64,000 nucleotides of DNA from CAWIVH01 sp963839475 (lineage in GTDB: Bacteria; Acidobacteriota; UBA6911): assembly GCA_963839475.1 (NCBI GenBank), contig CAWIVH010000005.1:71865-135864 (forward strand), in the 5' to 3' direction. Under the pieces are notes generated by a model. The model saw nothing but the letters and a program-made list of their open reading frames with translations. It did not search any database and was not told the origin of the DNA. Position 1 is the stretch's first letter; every line of letters starts with the position of its first letter. This document shows positions 44,863 to 54,900 of this stretch, piece after piece. A program made the translations under genes and the position numbers.

Positions 44863-45636
44863 ATGAATTGCCGCTTTATTGTTATTGCCGTATTAACCGG
44901 AATGATTACGATCGAGGCTGCTGCGCAGAAAACCGTGGCAACGCCGATTCGTGTCCTTCTTCTGTCGGGTCAGAACAATCACGACTGGCGTGAGACTACT
45001 CCCAAACTGCGTGCCATCCTGGAATCGGGCGGCCGCTTTGTGGTCACCGTGACCGATCACCCCGAAACGAGCAACGCGGAGACGCTGGCCAAGTGTGACG
45101 TGCTGCTCAGCAACTGGAATACCTTCGGGAAACCTGCAGTGGCCGAGTGGCCGGAAGATCTGCGGAAGGCTTTTCTGGATTTCGTTCGCGGCGGCAAAGG
45201 CTTCGTTTCGGTGCATGCGGGGACATCGTCTTTCTACGACTGGCCCGAGTATCAGCGATTGGGCGGCGCTTCGTGGGACCTGAAGGAGACAGGGCATGGC
45301 CCGGTACACCAGTTCAAGGTCAAAGCCACTGCGGTAGATCATCCGGTCACGCGCGGCATGGCGGATTTTCTCATCACAGACGAACTGTGGCATCGGGCCG
45401 GCTTGCAGCTCGGCGCAAATATTCTTGCCACGGCCTTTTCCGGGCTCGATAAAAAGGGCTCCGGCCGCGACGAGCCGGTTGTTTTGGTAACTGAACTGGG
45501 CGCCGGCCGGGGCTTCAACCTCCTTCTTGGCCATGATATCCACGCCATGGAGGCTCCCGGGTTCCAGGAATTGCTGCGACGCGGTACTGAATGGGCCGCA
45601 ACCGGCAGTGTCGCCGCTGCCGGCGCGGCACGATAA
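44863..45636 (+). CDS. ThuA-domain protein
   Basis: A 257-residue protein with a signal peptide (MNCRFIVIAVLTGMITIEAAAQ) and one ThuA domain, of the class-I glutamine-amidotransferase-like fold (VLLLSGQNNHDWRETTPKLR; FLDFVRGGKGFVSVHAGTSS; GHDIHAMEAPGFQELLRRGT). The trehalose-utilisation name is historical and the activity is unproven. In Acidobacteria and Planctomycetes such secreted forms accompany sugar-utilisation genes, here an MFS transporter and a GH84 enzyme. Confidence 0.88.
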   Translation: MNCRFIVIAVLTGMITIEAAAQKTVATPIRVLLLSGQNNHDWRETTPKLRAILESGGRFVVTVTDHPETSNAETLAKCDVLLSNWNTFGKPAVAEWPEDLRKAFLDFVRGGKGFVSVHAGTSSFYDWPEYQRLGGASWDLKETGHGPVHQFKVKATAVDHPVTRGMADFLITDELWHRAGLQLGANILATAFSGLDKKGSGRDEPVVLVTELGAGRGFNLLLGHDIHAMEAPGFQELLRRGTEWAATGSVAAAGAAR

Positions 45637-45708
45637 ACGCAAGTGCTATCCCTGGGCCCAGCACCGGCGAGGTTCCGCAGACTGCGGGGACCGCGAATCA
45701 TCCGAGGT

Positions 45709-47628
45709 TCAATTCAGTTCAACCTCTGCGTAGGTTCTTGGGTTGAGGGGGTAGTTCCGGGTGGTAAGTGAAAACACGCCCTCGGCCCCGAGCAGCGGAT
45801 CAACTACTATAAAGGCAAAACGGACGCTCTTCTGGCCTCCCAGCGGGAGGGCCAATTCAAATTCGAATCCCCCTTTTGTTGTGTTTGCTGCGAAGGCAGC
45901 CTTCGCTGCAATTTGCCGTGCCGATTCGGAGGGCGCAGGCACCGCCACCAGGTCCAGGAAATCCTCGAATCTCAAGCCCTGGGATCCCGCCGCCAGTTTG
46001 GACATGAAGGGTGAGAGCTTGAAAGTCCGCATCTCGGCTTTTGTCCCTGGGTCGATGAAAAATCTCAGAATCGGATCGTCCGCGTCTATGACATTGGCGA
46101 CAGACGGATTCCTATCGATGACCACTATGACCCGTCGCCCGCTCCCGGTTGACGGCTTGGCGCCGGTCGATGCACCGGCTTGCGTTCTCGCCCGCACCGC
46201 CACATGGAGACTCTCCGCGTCGTGTGAAAACGAGGCCTCAACGTCCGATGAGGTCTGCCCATTGGGGCCGACCAGGCTCCTCCATCCCGTCGGCGGCCAC
46301 TCGTTGAGCCTGCCGTCGATTTGAACCGGCCTTGAATCCCCGCCCGCGGCAATCTTGTCCAAATCCGAACGGTACATCAGGCTATCGCCTTCGACCCGAT
46401 ACTTGGGATTGTTCAAGCACTCCATCGCCTTTTGCCTTGTGGCTTCGACTATCGGTTCGAGCTCCGCAATAATCTGGCTCAACCGTTTGTTGGATCTGAC
46501 GGTTGTTCCTTTTAAGGTGGAGAAGGTATCTTTCAGACGGCGGATGGCCGCGCCCATGGCACGAGCCTTGATGGGTTCACCCGGGATGTACAAGGGATCA
46601 AACAAGCCTGATTCCCATTCAGGACTCCCATAAACGTCGAGCAGGGGGCGCATCCGGGTGGCCGCTTCACGACCGAAAAGCCTCAGCAGGGCTGACTGCA
46701 TGGCACGGGCTGGGTCGTAGCTCGCCGGGTCACGGGCGTACTCAGCCAGGGTCGCAAGTGGAATCATCGAGGCATGCGCCTGAATCATCGGATTGGAGAT
46801 AATGCCTTGAGATATTTCCGGCAGCTCTGCGGCTCGACCGCGCCATGGTCCGAGAAAAACGCGCCACGGAGCGAAGTCATTTACGGGATAGTTATCCCAG
46901 ATGATAGGGGGCCGTGACATGAGTTCGGTCCACTGACCTGTTTGCGCTGGTGTGATTTCTGATGTGACAACATCGTTGCCGGTCCAGAAGAAGGGAATTT
47001 TCACATCGACACTCCCGCCCAGGTCTTTCAGGTATCCGCGGTCGCCCCAGGCGTTCGTGTAAGTGGTCGGACAGACGACCAGATCTGCTCCCTTCGCCAG
47101 AATGTGCTCCTGGGTTTTCCCGATGACAAAAGCTTGAGCTTTGGCGATACTGCTGAAAAGTACCCGGTCCTGCTCGTTGGTCAGGAAGGGAGGCGCATCA
47201 TCGAAAAACAGGGCAAAATGCGCGAATCCTAGCGAGATCATCGCATCCAGTTTTGCCGTCAGTGCCTGGAAGTCCTTTGGGTCCGAATAAACCATGGTGA
47301 GGCCCGGGCTCAGGGTGAAGTAAAGATCGATCTTGTACTTCTTTGAAATCGCCAGCAATTCGCGGAATTGCTCCAAGCTGTCGGCCGGGTACGGATCACG
47401 CCACTTTTCGCGGTGGTAAGGGTCATTCTTGGGGGCGTAGTAATAGGTAGTCATGCCCATCTCCCCCATAAACTGGAGCACGTCGATCCTGTCCTGATGC
47501 GACCAGGGTGTTCCATAAAACCCCTCGATAACGCCTACCTGCCGGAATCTGGGCGTGGCGGCAGGACTCGGATTGAGTCCAGCTGTGACGGCAATCAAAA
47601 CAAGAACGGTTGAAAGAACTCTTCTCAT
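45709..47628 (-). CDS. GH84 beta-N-acetylglucosaminidase (O-GlcNAcase/NagJ type)
   Basis: A 639-residue secreted protein with a cleavable signal (VLSTVLVLIAVTAGLNPSPA). The catalytic domain opens RQVGVIEGFYGTPWSHQDRI and contains the double-aspartate motif HFALFFDDAPPF, which in GH84 supplies the acid/base and the oxazoline-stabilising residue of the substrate-assisted mechanism. C-terminal to it are a helical part and a beta-rich domain. It would release terminal N-acetylglucosamine from glycans or glycoproteins. Start ATG 47628 with GGGGAGA upstream; a start at 47649 adds seven residues. Confidence 0.9.
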   Translation of the reverse strand: MRRVLSTVLVLIAVTAGLNPSPAATPRFRQVGVIEGFYGTPWSHQDRIDVLQFMGEMGMTTYYYAPKNDPYHREKWRDPYPADSLEQFRELLAISKKYKIDLYFTLSPGLTMVYSDPKDFQALTAKLDAMISLGFAHFALFFDDAPPFLTNEQDRVLFSSIAKAQAFVIGKTQEHILAKGADLVVCPTTYTNAWGDRGYLKDLGGSVDVKIPFFWTGNDVVTSEITPAQTGQWTELMSRPPIIWDNYPVNDFAPWRVFLGPWRGRAAELPEISQGIISNPMIQAHASMIPLATLAEYARDPASYDPARAMQSALLRLFGREAATRMRPLLDVYGSPEWESGLFDPLYIPGEPIKARAMGAAIRRLKDTFSTLKGTTVRSNKRLSQIIAELEPIVEATRQKAMECLNNPKYRVEGDSLMYRSDLDKIAAGGDSRPVQIDGRLNEWPPTGWRSLVGPNGQTSSDVEASFSHDAESLHVAVRARTQAGASTGAKPSTGSGRRVIVVIDRNPSVANVIDADDPILRFFIDPGTKAEMRTFKLSPFMSKLAAGSQGLRFEDFLDLVAVPAPSESARQIAAKAAFAANTTKGGFEFELALPLGGQKSVRFAFIVVDPLLGAEGVFSLTTRNYPLNPRTYAEVELN

Positions 47629-48021
47629 CGATGTGTCTCCCCGCGACATGCGCGTCGCCTTGCTTTGCTCTCGATGGTGTTTGTGCGAACGGCAGGATCA
47701 GGATACCACCAGTCTGAACGAGGATCCCTCATGATCTCGAAGGGGGTGAATGAGCCGGCACTTCAGTTGTTGCATCCGGAATCCTTCTTCAATTGCTCCA
47801 ATAGTTCAGGCGCAATTCACTTTTTGCATTTCTGCGCCTTCTGGACGAATTCCCAGCCCCTATCGTGCTGCCGGGTCACTCTTACATGGAGGGGGAGCAG
47901 CAGATTATGTTGAAGCTGCTCAGATCTTGACAAAAAACCGATTCATGTAAAACTCGACCCGAACGGCCGATTGCAGGTAGAAACCGAGAAAATGGTAGAT
48001 AGTCATAAATCCGGAGGATGA
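47629..48021. other. Intergenic region between divergent GH84 and M28 genes
   Basis: This 393-base gap holds the promoters of both genes. A TTGACA at 47927-47932 with a TAAAAC box 15 bases on is the best candidate for the M28 gene; spacing is short. Nothing else recognisable. Confidence 0.45.
47927..47953 (+). promoter_or_regulatory. Weak promoter candidate for the M28 peptidase gene
   Basis: TTGACA (47927-47932) and TAAAAC (47948-47953) with 15-base spacing, about 70 bases before the ATG. Confidence 0.3.
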
Positions 48022-49692
48022 ATGAAACGTCTCATGGCTGTGCTTATTTTCCCTATCATGGCTGCCGGCGGATGCATGCAGCATGGACCGGTTTCACCCG
48101 GACCTGTTACAGCGCCTGCCATTTCCGGCGATTCCATCCTCCAACATACACGGATTCTCTCATCGGATGAGTACGAGGGCCGCGCTCCGGGAACGAAGGG
48201 GGAAAACCTGTCGGTGGCCTACATCGAAGATCAGTTTAAGAAGGCCGGCCTTCTTCCGGGAAATCCCGAAGGCACCTATATCCAGAAAGTTCCCCTGGTC
48301 GGGATAACACCGGAGCCCGATTTCATCTTAAAATTCAAGAAAGGAAACCAGGAGCAGAGCCTTCGATTCAAAGATGACTTTGTAGCCTGGACCAAAAAGG
48401 TGGTCGAGGAGGTGAAGGTCGATTCGGCTCCGGTTGTTTTTGTCGGCTATGGCGTGCAGGCTCCGGAGTTCAACTGGGACGACTTCAAAGGCGCCGACCT
48501 GAAAGGGAAAATGCTGCTTATGCTCGTTGGTGATCCGCCGCTCCCCGATCTGGCCGATCCGAACAAACTCGATCCCAAGGTTTTCGGGGGCAAGGCCATG
48601 ACCTATTACGGCCGGTGGACCTACAAATACGAGATGGGTGCCAAGCTTGGAGCGGCCGGAGTTCTGATCCTTCATGAGACTGAACCGGCCGGGTATCCGT
48701 TTTCTGTTGTCCAGAGCAAGGTCACTGAACAATTCGACCTGGCATCACCGGATAACAATATGAGCCGTGCTGCGATTGAAGGCTGGATTACGCGGGATCA
48801 GGCTGAAAAGTTATTCGCAATGGCCGGCAGGAATTACGATGTGCTCAAAAAAGAGGCGCTCAGCCGGGATTTCAAGCCGGTAACCATCGGCCTGAACGCT
48901 TCAGCCAGCGTGCACAACAAAATTCGGAGAATCGAGTCCCGCAATGTCGTCGGCAAACTCGAGGGGAGCGATCCGAAGTTGAAGGATGAATATGTCCTTT
49001 TCACTTCGCATTGGGATCATTTCGGCATCGGCCCGGAAATCAATGGCGATCGGATATATCACGGCGCCCTGGACAACGCCGCCGGTGTCGGGGGCCTGAT
49101 CGAACTGGCCAAGGCCTACAAGGCTCTGCCCCAAATGCCTCGTAGATCAATGCTCTTTCTATCGGTGACCGCCGAGGAGCAGGGATTGCTGGGTTCGGCT
49201 TATTATGTCCAGAATCCGCTTTACCCGCTGCTCCGCACTGCAGGTGTCCTCAACATGGACGCATTAAATGTCCACGGCAAGACCCGGGATGTAACTATCA
49301 CGGGCATGGGCGCCACGGAATTGGAGGATTATGCTGCACAAGCCGCTGCGGGGCAGGGCCGCGTCGTGAAACCGGATCCTATGCCCGAAAAAGGATCCTA
49401 TTACCGGTCGGATCATTTCCCGTTTGCCCGCCAGGGAGTCCCTGCGCTTTCCTGCAGCAGCGGGATGGAATTTATAGACAAGCCTGATGGATTCGGCAAG
49501 GATTTGACGGAAAAATACATCGCCCATGACTATCACAAGCCATCCGACGTGATCAAACCTGATTGGGATATGAGTGGTGCCGTGCAGGATCTTCAGTTCT
49601 ACTGGTTGATCGGATACCGGGTCGCGCAAGCCGACAAGCATCCGGAGTGGAAACCGGGAGCGGAATTCGGCCCCAAGGCGTCCGCGAAGTGA
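48022..49692 (+). CDS. M28-family zinc aminopeptidase with PA domain (lipoprotein)
   Basis: A 556-residue secreted peptidase with a lipobox (MAAGGCMQ, Cys near residue 17). A PA (protease-associated) insert spans about 100-260 (VDSAPVVFVGYGVQAPEFNW). The co-catalytic zinc site follows: H in FTSHWDHFGIG, D in ALDNAAGVGGLIELA, E-E in SVTAEEQGLLGS, D in VLNMDALNVH, and the last H in YYRSDHFPFARQGVP. It probably trims peptides in the periplasm or at the outer membrane. GGAGGATGA precedes the ATG. Confidence 0.94.
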   Translation: MKRLMAVLIFPIMAAGGCMQHGPVSPGPVTAPAISGDSILQHTRILSSDEYEGRAPGTKGENLSVAYIEDQFKKAGLLPGNPEGTYIQKVPLVGITPEPDFILKFKKGNQEQSLRFKDDFVAWTKKVVEEVKVDSAPVVFVGYGVQAPEFNWDDFKGADLKGKMLLMLVGDPPLPDLADPNKLDPKVFGGKAMTYYGRWTYKYEMGAKLGAAGVLILHETEPAGYPFSVVQSKVTEQFDLASPDNNMSRAAIEGWITRDQAEKLFAMAGRNYDVLKKEALSRDFKPVTIGLNASASVHNKIRRIESRNVVGKLEGSDPKLKDEYVLFTSHWDHFGIGPEINGDRIYHGALDNAAGVGGLIELAKAYKALPQMPRRSMLFLSVTAEEQGLLGSAYYVQNPLYPLLRTAGVLNMDALNVHGKTRDVTITGMGATELEDYAAQAAAGQGRVVKPDPMPEKGSYYRSDHFPFARQGVPALSCSSGMEFIDKPDGFGKDLTEKYIAHDYHKPSDVIKPDWDMSGAVQDLQFYWLIGYRVAQADKHPEWKPGAEFGPKASAK

Positions 49693-49813
49693 GAGTTTTC
49701 ATAGAGGATGGAATGAGGCTTCCGTCACTCATTTCAGGCGATCGGCACCTGTCGGGGGCGGTGTGCCCGTGGGAAAGCCGGGCCAAAAAATTCCGATTAT
49801 CTCGGATCCGGAA

Positions 49814-51547
49814 CTACCTTGTCGTAAGGACCGGTATAGCTGTCAGCAGCCCGCCCACCTGCTGGAGCCCGACTGCGGCGAAAGTCGATCCGCCATCACC
49901 AACCAGTTTCATGGATCCGCGGAATTTCCTGGTTGCATCCACATACTCGTGAAGAAAAACCGCTATCTGGTTGCGGCCCGGGAGTGGGTTAAGCGGCTTC
50001 GGGCGGCTTTCGTCCACAAGGGCGCCGGTTTCGTCGAAAACCGAAAGCCGGATGGAGATCGAAGTGTCGCTCGGGTTTGCGACTGCGAATCCCGTATAGC
50101 GCGCCAGAGAGTCGTTGTTGTCGACCGGTATCACAACGACGTCCGACGGCGTCGAGCCGAATACGCCGGCAACAGACTGCAGCCGGCCGTTCACCTGCCG
50201 TTGAAAAGTGGCCGTTGCCGTGGCTTCTCCACCCTGAGTTTCAAGCAGCGCCCACCCGGAATTCAATGTACCGGAAGAATCCTCCGGAGAAGCGGCAAAT
50301 ACCTGGCTTGCGCCAGGCTGCAGGTTGAATTGAATGGATGAAACTGCCGCAGGCGAATTCGCGTTTATGACGGCGGTCAAAGGCAATCCCGCCCGGTTGA
50401 AAAGATGAATAATTCCCGAATTCACGTTCGTCGAGCCGGTGTTGGAAATCGAAAATAGGGTCGTGTAACCGCCTCCAATTGCGATCTGAGGAAAGTAGTG
50501 AAGCCGGGCCGGGTCATAACCCAGCCGGATTACCTCAAAATCCGAAGCGGTAAACGAGTGGAATGCCGGGTTCAGGATCTCGTTGTTCCATCGAGTGTCG
50601 TGGCTGCCGCTGATATACATGTCAGTGCCGTTGTCGGCCACGATCAGGCCGTATTTTTTCATCGCCCTGAAGATCTTCTGCACGGGAGCCTGGTAGCGCG
50701 AGATATCGACCGAGGCCTTCATCCTCAATCGGGCCCCCATCGGCAGGGCGGCGGCAGTGGCCCCGGCCCTATGGGATGCCGGATAAACAGAGCCATTGGT
50801 TGTGCGCAAGGTTACTCGAAAAGCGTGATGTATCTCATCGGGGCTATTGATCTCGTCATATCGCACCAGGCCCGGCAGGATGGCCAGCCCGGCCGCATCG
50901 GCCGAGGTCCACCCTTCCGGCCTTCGGGCGTTGGTTTTAAGGTCGAAGCAAGCTCCGGACCCGCCGTGCCATCGGACGCCATCGAAATAAACGTTGTAGA
51001 GCTCGTAGAGCATGCGATTGTCGCGATCGACAATCAACATATGACGGTCGGATTGACTGCGCAAATCAACGGTGCCCGGCGGCCCCCCTTCGATCCAGTG
51101 GGGCTGGGTTTTTGCCTCTTCAGGAATTGGATAGAAAGGGTAGCTGCGGCCGGTTGTGTGATCGACTCCGTCACTTTCACCAGAATAAAGAAAATCGACC
51201 TGCACCCGCGCCTGTGAACCATCGACTACGATAAAAGGGAATCCATAGATTTCTACGCTTCCGGGGGAAACCTCCCCGCCAAAATCGGGGTGCATTTTTT
51301 TGACGGACCCGCTGTTAATGAATGCGATATAGCCGGCAGACCCGGGATCAAGGAGGGCACCGCTGATGTCGACATTCCACCAATTGTCGGATGGGAAAAG
51401 GGGGAAGGGTAAGGGAAGCGGTCCACCCAGGACCGGAAGGCCTGCGACTAGTTTGACGCCGGCTGAAAATAGAATGCACGCCGTGGCCATTACAATACAA
51501 AGCCGGCCGCTTCCCGTTCTGTGTTGATTCCTTACCGCAGGCTGCAT
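49814..51547 (-). CDS. Secreted protein of unknown function with Acidobacterial-type C-terminal beta repeats
   Basis: A 577-residue protein with a signal peptide (VMATACILFSAGVKLVAG). Residues about 50-330 form a compact, cysteine-poor domain of unknown family, rich in W, H and D (SDNWWNVDISGALLD, SDRHMLIVDRDNRMLYELYN, YFDGVRWHGGSGACFDLKTN, DEIHHAFRVTLRTTNGSVYP). Residues 345-577 contain two similar beta-sandwich-like segments, each about 100 residues, of the kind attached to many Solibacter-like secreted proteins. The N-terminal part has the look of an enzyme but no motif I can name. Confidence 0.7.
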   Translation of the reverse strand: MQPAVRNQHRTGSGRLCIVMATACILFSAGVKLVAGLPVLGGPLPLPFPLFPSDNWWNVDISGALLDPGSAGYIAFINSGSVKKMHPDFGGEVSPGSVEIYGFPFIVVDGSQARVQVDFLYSGESDGVDHTTGRSYPFYPIPEEAKTQPHWIEGGPPGTVDLRSQSDRHMLIVDRDNRMLYELYNVYFDGVRWHGGSGACFDLKTNARRPEGWTSADAAGLAILPGLVRYDEINSPDEIHHAFRVTLRTTNGSVYPASHRAGATAAALPMGARLRMKASVDISRYQAPVQKIFRAMKKYGLIVADNGTDMYISGSHDTRWNNEILNPAFHSFTASDFEVIRLGYDPARLHYFPQIAIGGGYTTLFSISNTGSTNVNSGIIHLFNRAGLPLTAVINANSPAAVSSIQFNLQPGASQVFAASPEDSSGTLNSGWALLETQGGEATATATFQRQVNGRLQSVAGVFGSTPSDVVVIPVDNNDSLARYTGFAVANPSDTSISIRLSVFDETGALVDESRPKPLNPLPGRNQIAVFLHEYVDATRKFRGSMKLVGDGGSTFAAVGLQQVGGLLTAIPVLTTR

Positions 51548-51910
51548 AGACTCTTCGTTCCCGTGTCAATTTCTGAATCGAGATCACGAGGCTGAGCTGA
51601 TGGTCGCTCCATGTCGCGAGCCCGGAGCGTGCTCAATTAGAATCTGATTTTGTTCCGTAATTCAAGGTCCATGCTAGTATCTATCGGTTTGTGCGAAGTA
51701 CCGATTCAATGAAATGTGGAGATCCGGAGTGAGGCGTTGATTTCGTCTTTTGTGCAGGTATCTGTACCGGGTCATAGAAACAAGACCCGGAATATCCCGC
51801 AATCAAGACCGACCGAACCAAAAAAAGGCGGAGCCGGACCTATTTCCCGCTGATGATGGCAAAATCAGTGGTTACGCAAGGGGCCGCCGTGTGCCATCGG
51901 GAGACCATTC
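51548..51910. other. Intergenic region, no feature recognised
   Basis: A 363-base divergent gap. A GGGAGA precedes the GTG of the receptor gene at 51911. I see no clear -35/-10 pair, repeat or RNA. Confidence 0.4.
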
Positions 51911-54900
51911 GTGAATTCTTGCAGGTGGATTCTTGTACTTGCCCTCTTTCTGGCCGGATGGACGCCGGCATATAGCCAGTCGGCCGCGGCAGGTGCACTG
52001 GAAGGCTCGGTCACGGACGGCACAGGGCAGAGACTGGCGGATGTTTCGGTTTTATTGCTGAACGCTGCCACGGAGGAGCGGTATTCGACTCAGTCGGATT
52101 CGACGGGGGCGTTCCGGTTCTCGTTGCTGCCTCCTGGATCGTATCGGGTGGAGTTTGCGCGCGAGGGATTCAAAACGGCTCGGATGGCATCGTTGACCCT
52201 CAATGCTTCGGAGGTGCCAGTGCTCGAAGCCGTTCTCGAAAAGGGTGACGCCAGGCTCACATTGGACTGCCAATGCCGTTTGCAGACGGCGGCGCCATCG
52301 ACCGGCACCCTGGTTGACCAGAAGACGATTACAGCGGTACCGCTCAACACGCGCAACTTTACCCAGGTACTGTCGATGTCGTCGGGATCCGTGGCGAGCG
52401 TGAACAACGCCGGGACGCTGGGGCGAGGGACGTCGAGCGTCAATGTCAACGGCAACACGACAGCCGGAGGCTACACCGTAGACGGTGCCTATGCGCCGAG
52501 CACCGTGCCGAATCCCGATGCGATATCCGAGTTCAAGATTCAGACCTCCCAGAACGATGCCATGTTCGGGGCTATGGTTCCCAATACCAACCTGATGACC
52601 CGTCGCGGGGAGAACACTCTGCATGGCAACCTTTGGGAATTTCTGCGCAATGATATCTTTAACGCCAACGATTTTTTCCGCAACATGGCCGGCCAGCCGA
52701 AACCAAATCTTAAGCAGAACCAGTTCGGCGCCACCGCCGGCGGCCCGCTGAGGCGGAACAAGTTGTTCTTTTTTCTATCGTATCAGGGGACGCGGCAGGT
52801 AAACGGGCTGGATGCAACCTCGGTATCGAATCCCATCCTGCCTGGATTGACCGATGACCGCTCTGCTTCGGCGCTGGCATCGCAATTCTGCGCTGCAAAT
52901 CACGTCGGTGACGCGCGTTATCAGACCTATGCCGGAGGGAAGCAACTCGACTGCTCAAATCGGAATACAGGGACGACGGCGCCGATCAACACCATCGCGC
53001 TGCGGCTGCTGCAGATGAAGGGACCGGACGGCCTTTACCTGATCCCGACTCCCCAGACCTTGTATACGAGTGGTGCGAATGCGGGGCTGGGATTCTCGTC
53101 GTTCAGTAGGCCCTCCACCTATAATGAGCACCACTTCCTGGTCAATGGCGATTGGGTGGCAACTGCGAAAAGCACGCTCTCTGCGCGGCTGTTTGCCGCG
53201 ACGGTGGACCAACTGAGGACATTCGGGTCTCCAGGCGGGTATCCGGGGGCGCCCATTATGCCCGGGTTCGGTGCGCCGCAGGCTCTGGCCGCAAATGACG
53301 TGGCTACAAGCCTCCGCCTTACCACGGCAGCAACGGCAAAGACGGTGAACGAGGCTGTGGTGACATTCACGCGCAACCGGACGGACACGCACGGGGTGGG
53401 CACACCGGGTGCCGCCGACATAGGGATGACCCCCGTAGACCCGCTGTTCCCGCAGCCGCCGGAGATCACGGTAACGGGCCCCATGGGATCATTCCGGGTG
53501 TTCGGCTCGAATCCGAACGACAATCATTTCGAAACCCGGACGTGGTCGGTGGGCGATAACCTGTCCTGGTTGCACGGCAAACAACGGCTGCGAATCGGGG
53601 GCTTCTTCCTCGACCAGTACAACGGCCGGGCGGACACAGGCGGCGCGCGCGGCAAAATGACATTCCAGACATTTGAAGATTTCCTCGTGGGACTCAGCGC
53701 AGCTGAGAACCTTAGTCCAACCGGGCGCAGCAACATACAGACCGTGCAGGCAAGCGAGGGTGTGGGTGCAAACGGCGAAGTGGAATACCGCTATCGGCGC
53801 TACTATGGCGCGGCTTTCGTGCAGGATGACGTCAAGGTGAATTCGCGCCTTACTGCGAACCTGGGATTGCGATGGGAATATATCGGGCCTTCATTGGACG
53901 AGGCGGGGACGATAGGCAACGCATCGCTCGAGTTGCTGCGGCAGGCGGCGATTCCGCCTGCGGATGGAACGCTCGTGGGCAATACGGTGGCGGCAAATTA
54001 CAACCCGGAACTGATCAATCCGTACACCGGCAAGGCTTTTGGCCCGTCCCCCGCCGGGGTGGTTATCCGGGCGTCGAAAAGCTTCTATGAAAACGGCGCG
54101 CCGCGCAATACCTTCGCGCCAAGGGTCGGGTTCGCGTGGCAGCCGTTCGAATCGGGCGGACGCCTTGTGGTGGGTGGGGCATATGGCTGGTTCTATCAGA
54201 ATCCGCCGTTCAGTGGTAATGCTTCGACTGCGCCGCTGTTTACCTCCGCCCCCTTCGCCCAGGGTTTCACCAATGCCGATTCGAGCAACAACCTCTCGAC
54301 GTTCGCCAAGCCGTTTCCCAATACGACGTTGGGTTTCGTGCCGCGCACAAGGGTTTCCCAGCTGTCGGATCGCGTGGCCGGGCCTGAGTATCGAGTGCCG
54401 CGGCTGCAGCAGTGGAACCTGACGGCAAAGATCCGGCTGGCCGGCACTCTTTCAGTCGACCTTGGTTATGTGGGATCTCACGGGGACAGGCTGCTGCTAT
54501 CGCGCGGCATGAATCAGCCGCAACTGGCGAGCGCCTCAAATCCGGTAAACTGCGGGTACGACGGAGTGGCCACGCACTGCATTTCCGAGAACAGCTCGGC
54601 GAACGCAGCCAAGCGGGTGCCGGTGTTGGGCGAGACGCAGACGGCGCTTGTGACCAGCGAATTCACGGGGGCGTCCTGGTACCAAAGCTTGCAGGCCACG
54701 CTGCGAAAGCAGATGTCGAAGGGTTTGATGTTTCAGGTGGCCTATACACTTTCAAAATCGATGAACAATCTGACGGTTCTAAACGATCAGAATAACCTTG
54801 CGCTCGACAGGGCGCGCGCCTCGTTCGACCGCACACATAGGTTGATTGCCAACTTTGACTACCAGCTTCCGCTGCCGGCGGGAACGTCGCGCCTGCAGCG

